DNA of 11,622 nucleotides from positions 1-11,622 of the forward strand of contig CABUCQ010000059.1 of assembly GCA_902490095.1 (NCBI GenBank). Reading direction: 5' to 3'. Below are positions 11,621 through 11,622 of this stretch, piece after piece. Made by a program: the position numbers and the translations under genes. Every line of letters starts with the position of its first letter. The first letter of the stretch is position 1. This DNA is from an uncultured Collinsella sp. (lineage in GTDB: Bacteria; Actinomycetota; Coriobacteriia; Coriobacteriales; Coriobacteriaceae). The notes beneath the pieces were generated by a model. The model saw nothing but the letters and a program-made list of their open reading frames with translations. It was not told the DNA's origin and did no database searches.

Positions 11621-11622
11621 GT

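Larger units (their letters stand above)
11168..11622. promoter_or_regulatory. Long control region upstream of the PTS operon, no gene seen
   Basis: These 455 bases carry no convincing reading frame. They hold the PTS promoter and operator (11284-11322), overlapping GAAAC/GTTTC palindromes (11423-11446), two copies of TCGACCGTTYACCG (11389-11402 and 11607-11620), direct repeats of ACCAGTT (11564-11580) and a strong hairpin at the edge. The density of inverted repeats is far above that of other gaps in the window. A divergent gene may start to the right. Confidence 0.6.

Noticed and set aside
11168..11622. CRISPR array or small RNA gene
   Set aside because: The repeats are irregular in spacing and mostly inverted, unlike CRISPR repeats, and no defined RNA with promoter and terminator could be outlined.

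Overview
The window looks like a piece of a Coriobacteriia chromosome, most likely Collinsella or a close relative. This rests on the G+C-rich coding style, the gene families and the gene arrangement; no marker gene settles it. Most of it is a catabolic locus for N-acetylgalactosamine or a related amino sugar, of the kind released from mucin O-glycans. Nearly all of that locus reads on the minus strand.

Left end (1-1100): a complete tRNA-Thr(CGT) with encoded CCA, a plausible promoter and an intrinsic terminator. It is followed by a low-G+C stretch with two short, unrecognised reading frames (409-600 and 615-980). An elaborate pair of hairpins (1008-1080) then closes this region and terminates the minus-strand unit coming from the right.

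First sugar unit (3660 to 1113, minus): lacX-like mutarotase, lacC tagatose-6-phosphate kinase, an untracked 3' remnant of a second nagA, and a YhcH/NanQ-family gene. A divergent flavodoxin-like gene (3817-4401, plus) with its own strong terminator sits between this unit and the intact nagA.

Core sugar genes (7776 to 4477, minus): a GntR/UTRA regulator, agaS, a terminator, then nagA. The PTS operon (11167 to 7961, minus) runs IIA, yajC-like, IIB, IIC, IID. It is tightly packed, with overlaps at IIA/yajC and IIC/IID, and ends in a hairpin terminator.

Inferred pathway: the mannose-family PTS imports and phosphorylates the sugar to GalNAc-6-P. NagA deacetylates it and AgaS deaminates and isomerises it to tagatose-6-P. 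LacC phosphorylates that to tagatose-1,6-bisphosphate. LacX and possibly the YhcH protein would speed anomer interconversion. The aldolase is not in the window. A 13-bp sequence is shared exactly by the agaS and PTS promoter regions and is the probable operator of the GntR regulator. A weaker version lies in the gntR leader, and half-sites lie near the right edge. The right-hand 455 bp contain no gene but many overlapping inverted repeats, suggesting a complex control region and perhaps a divergent gene just outside the window.
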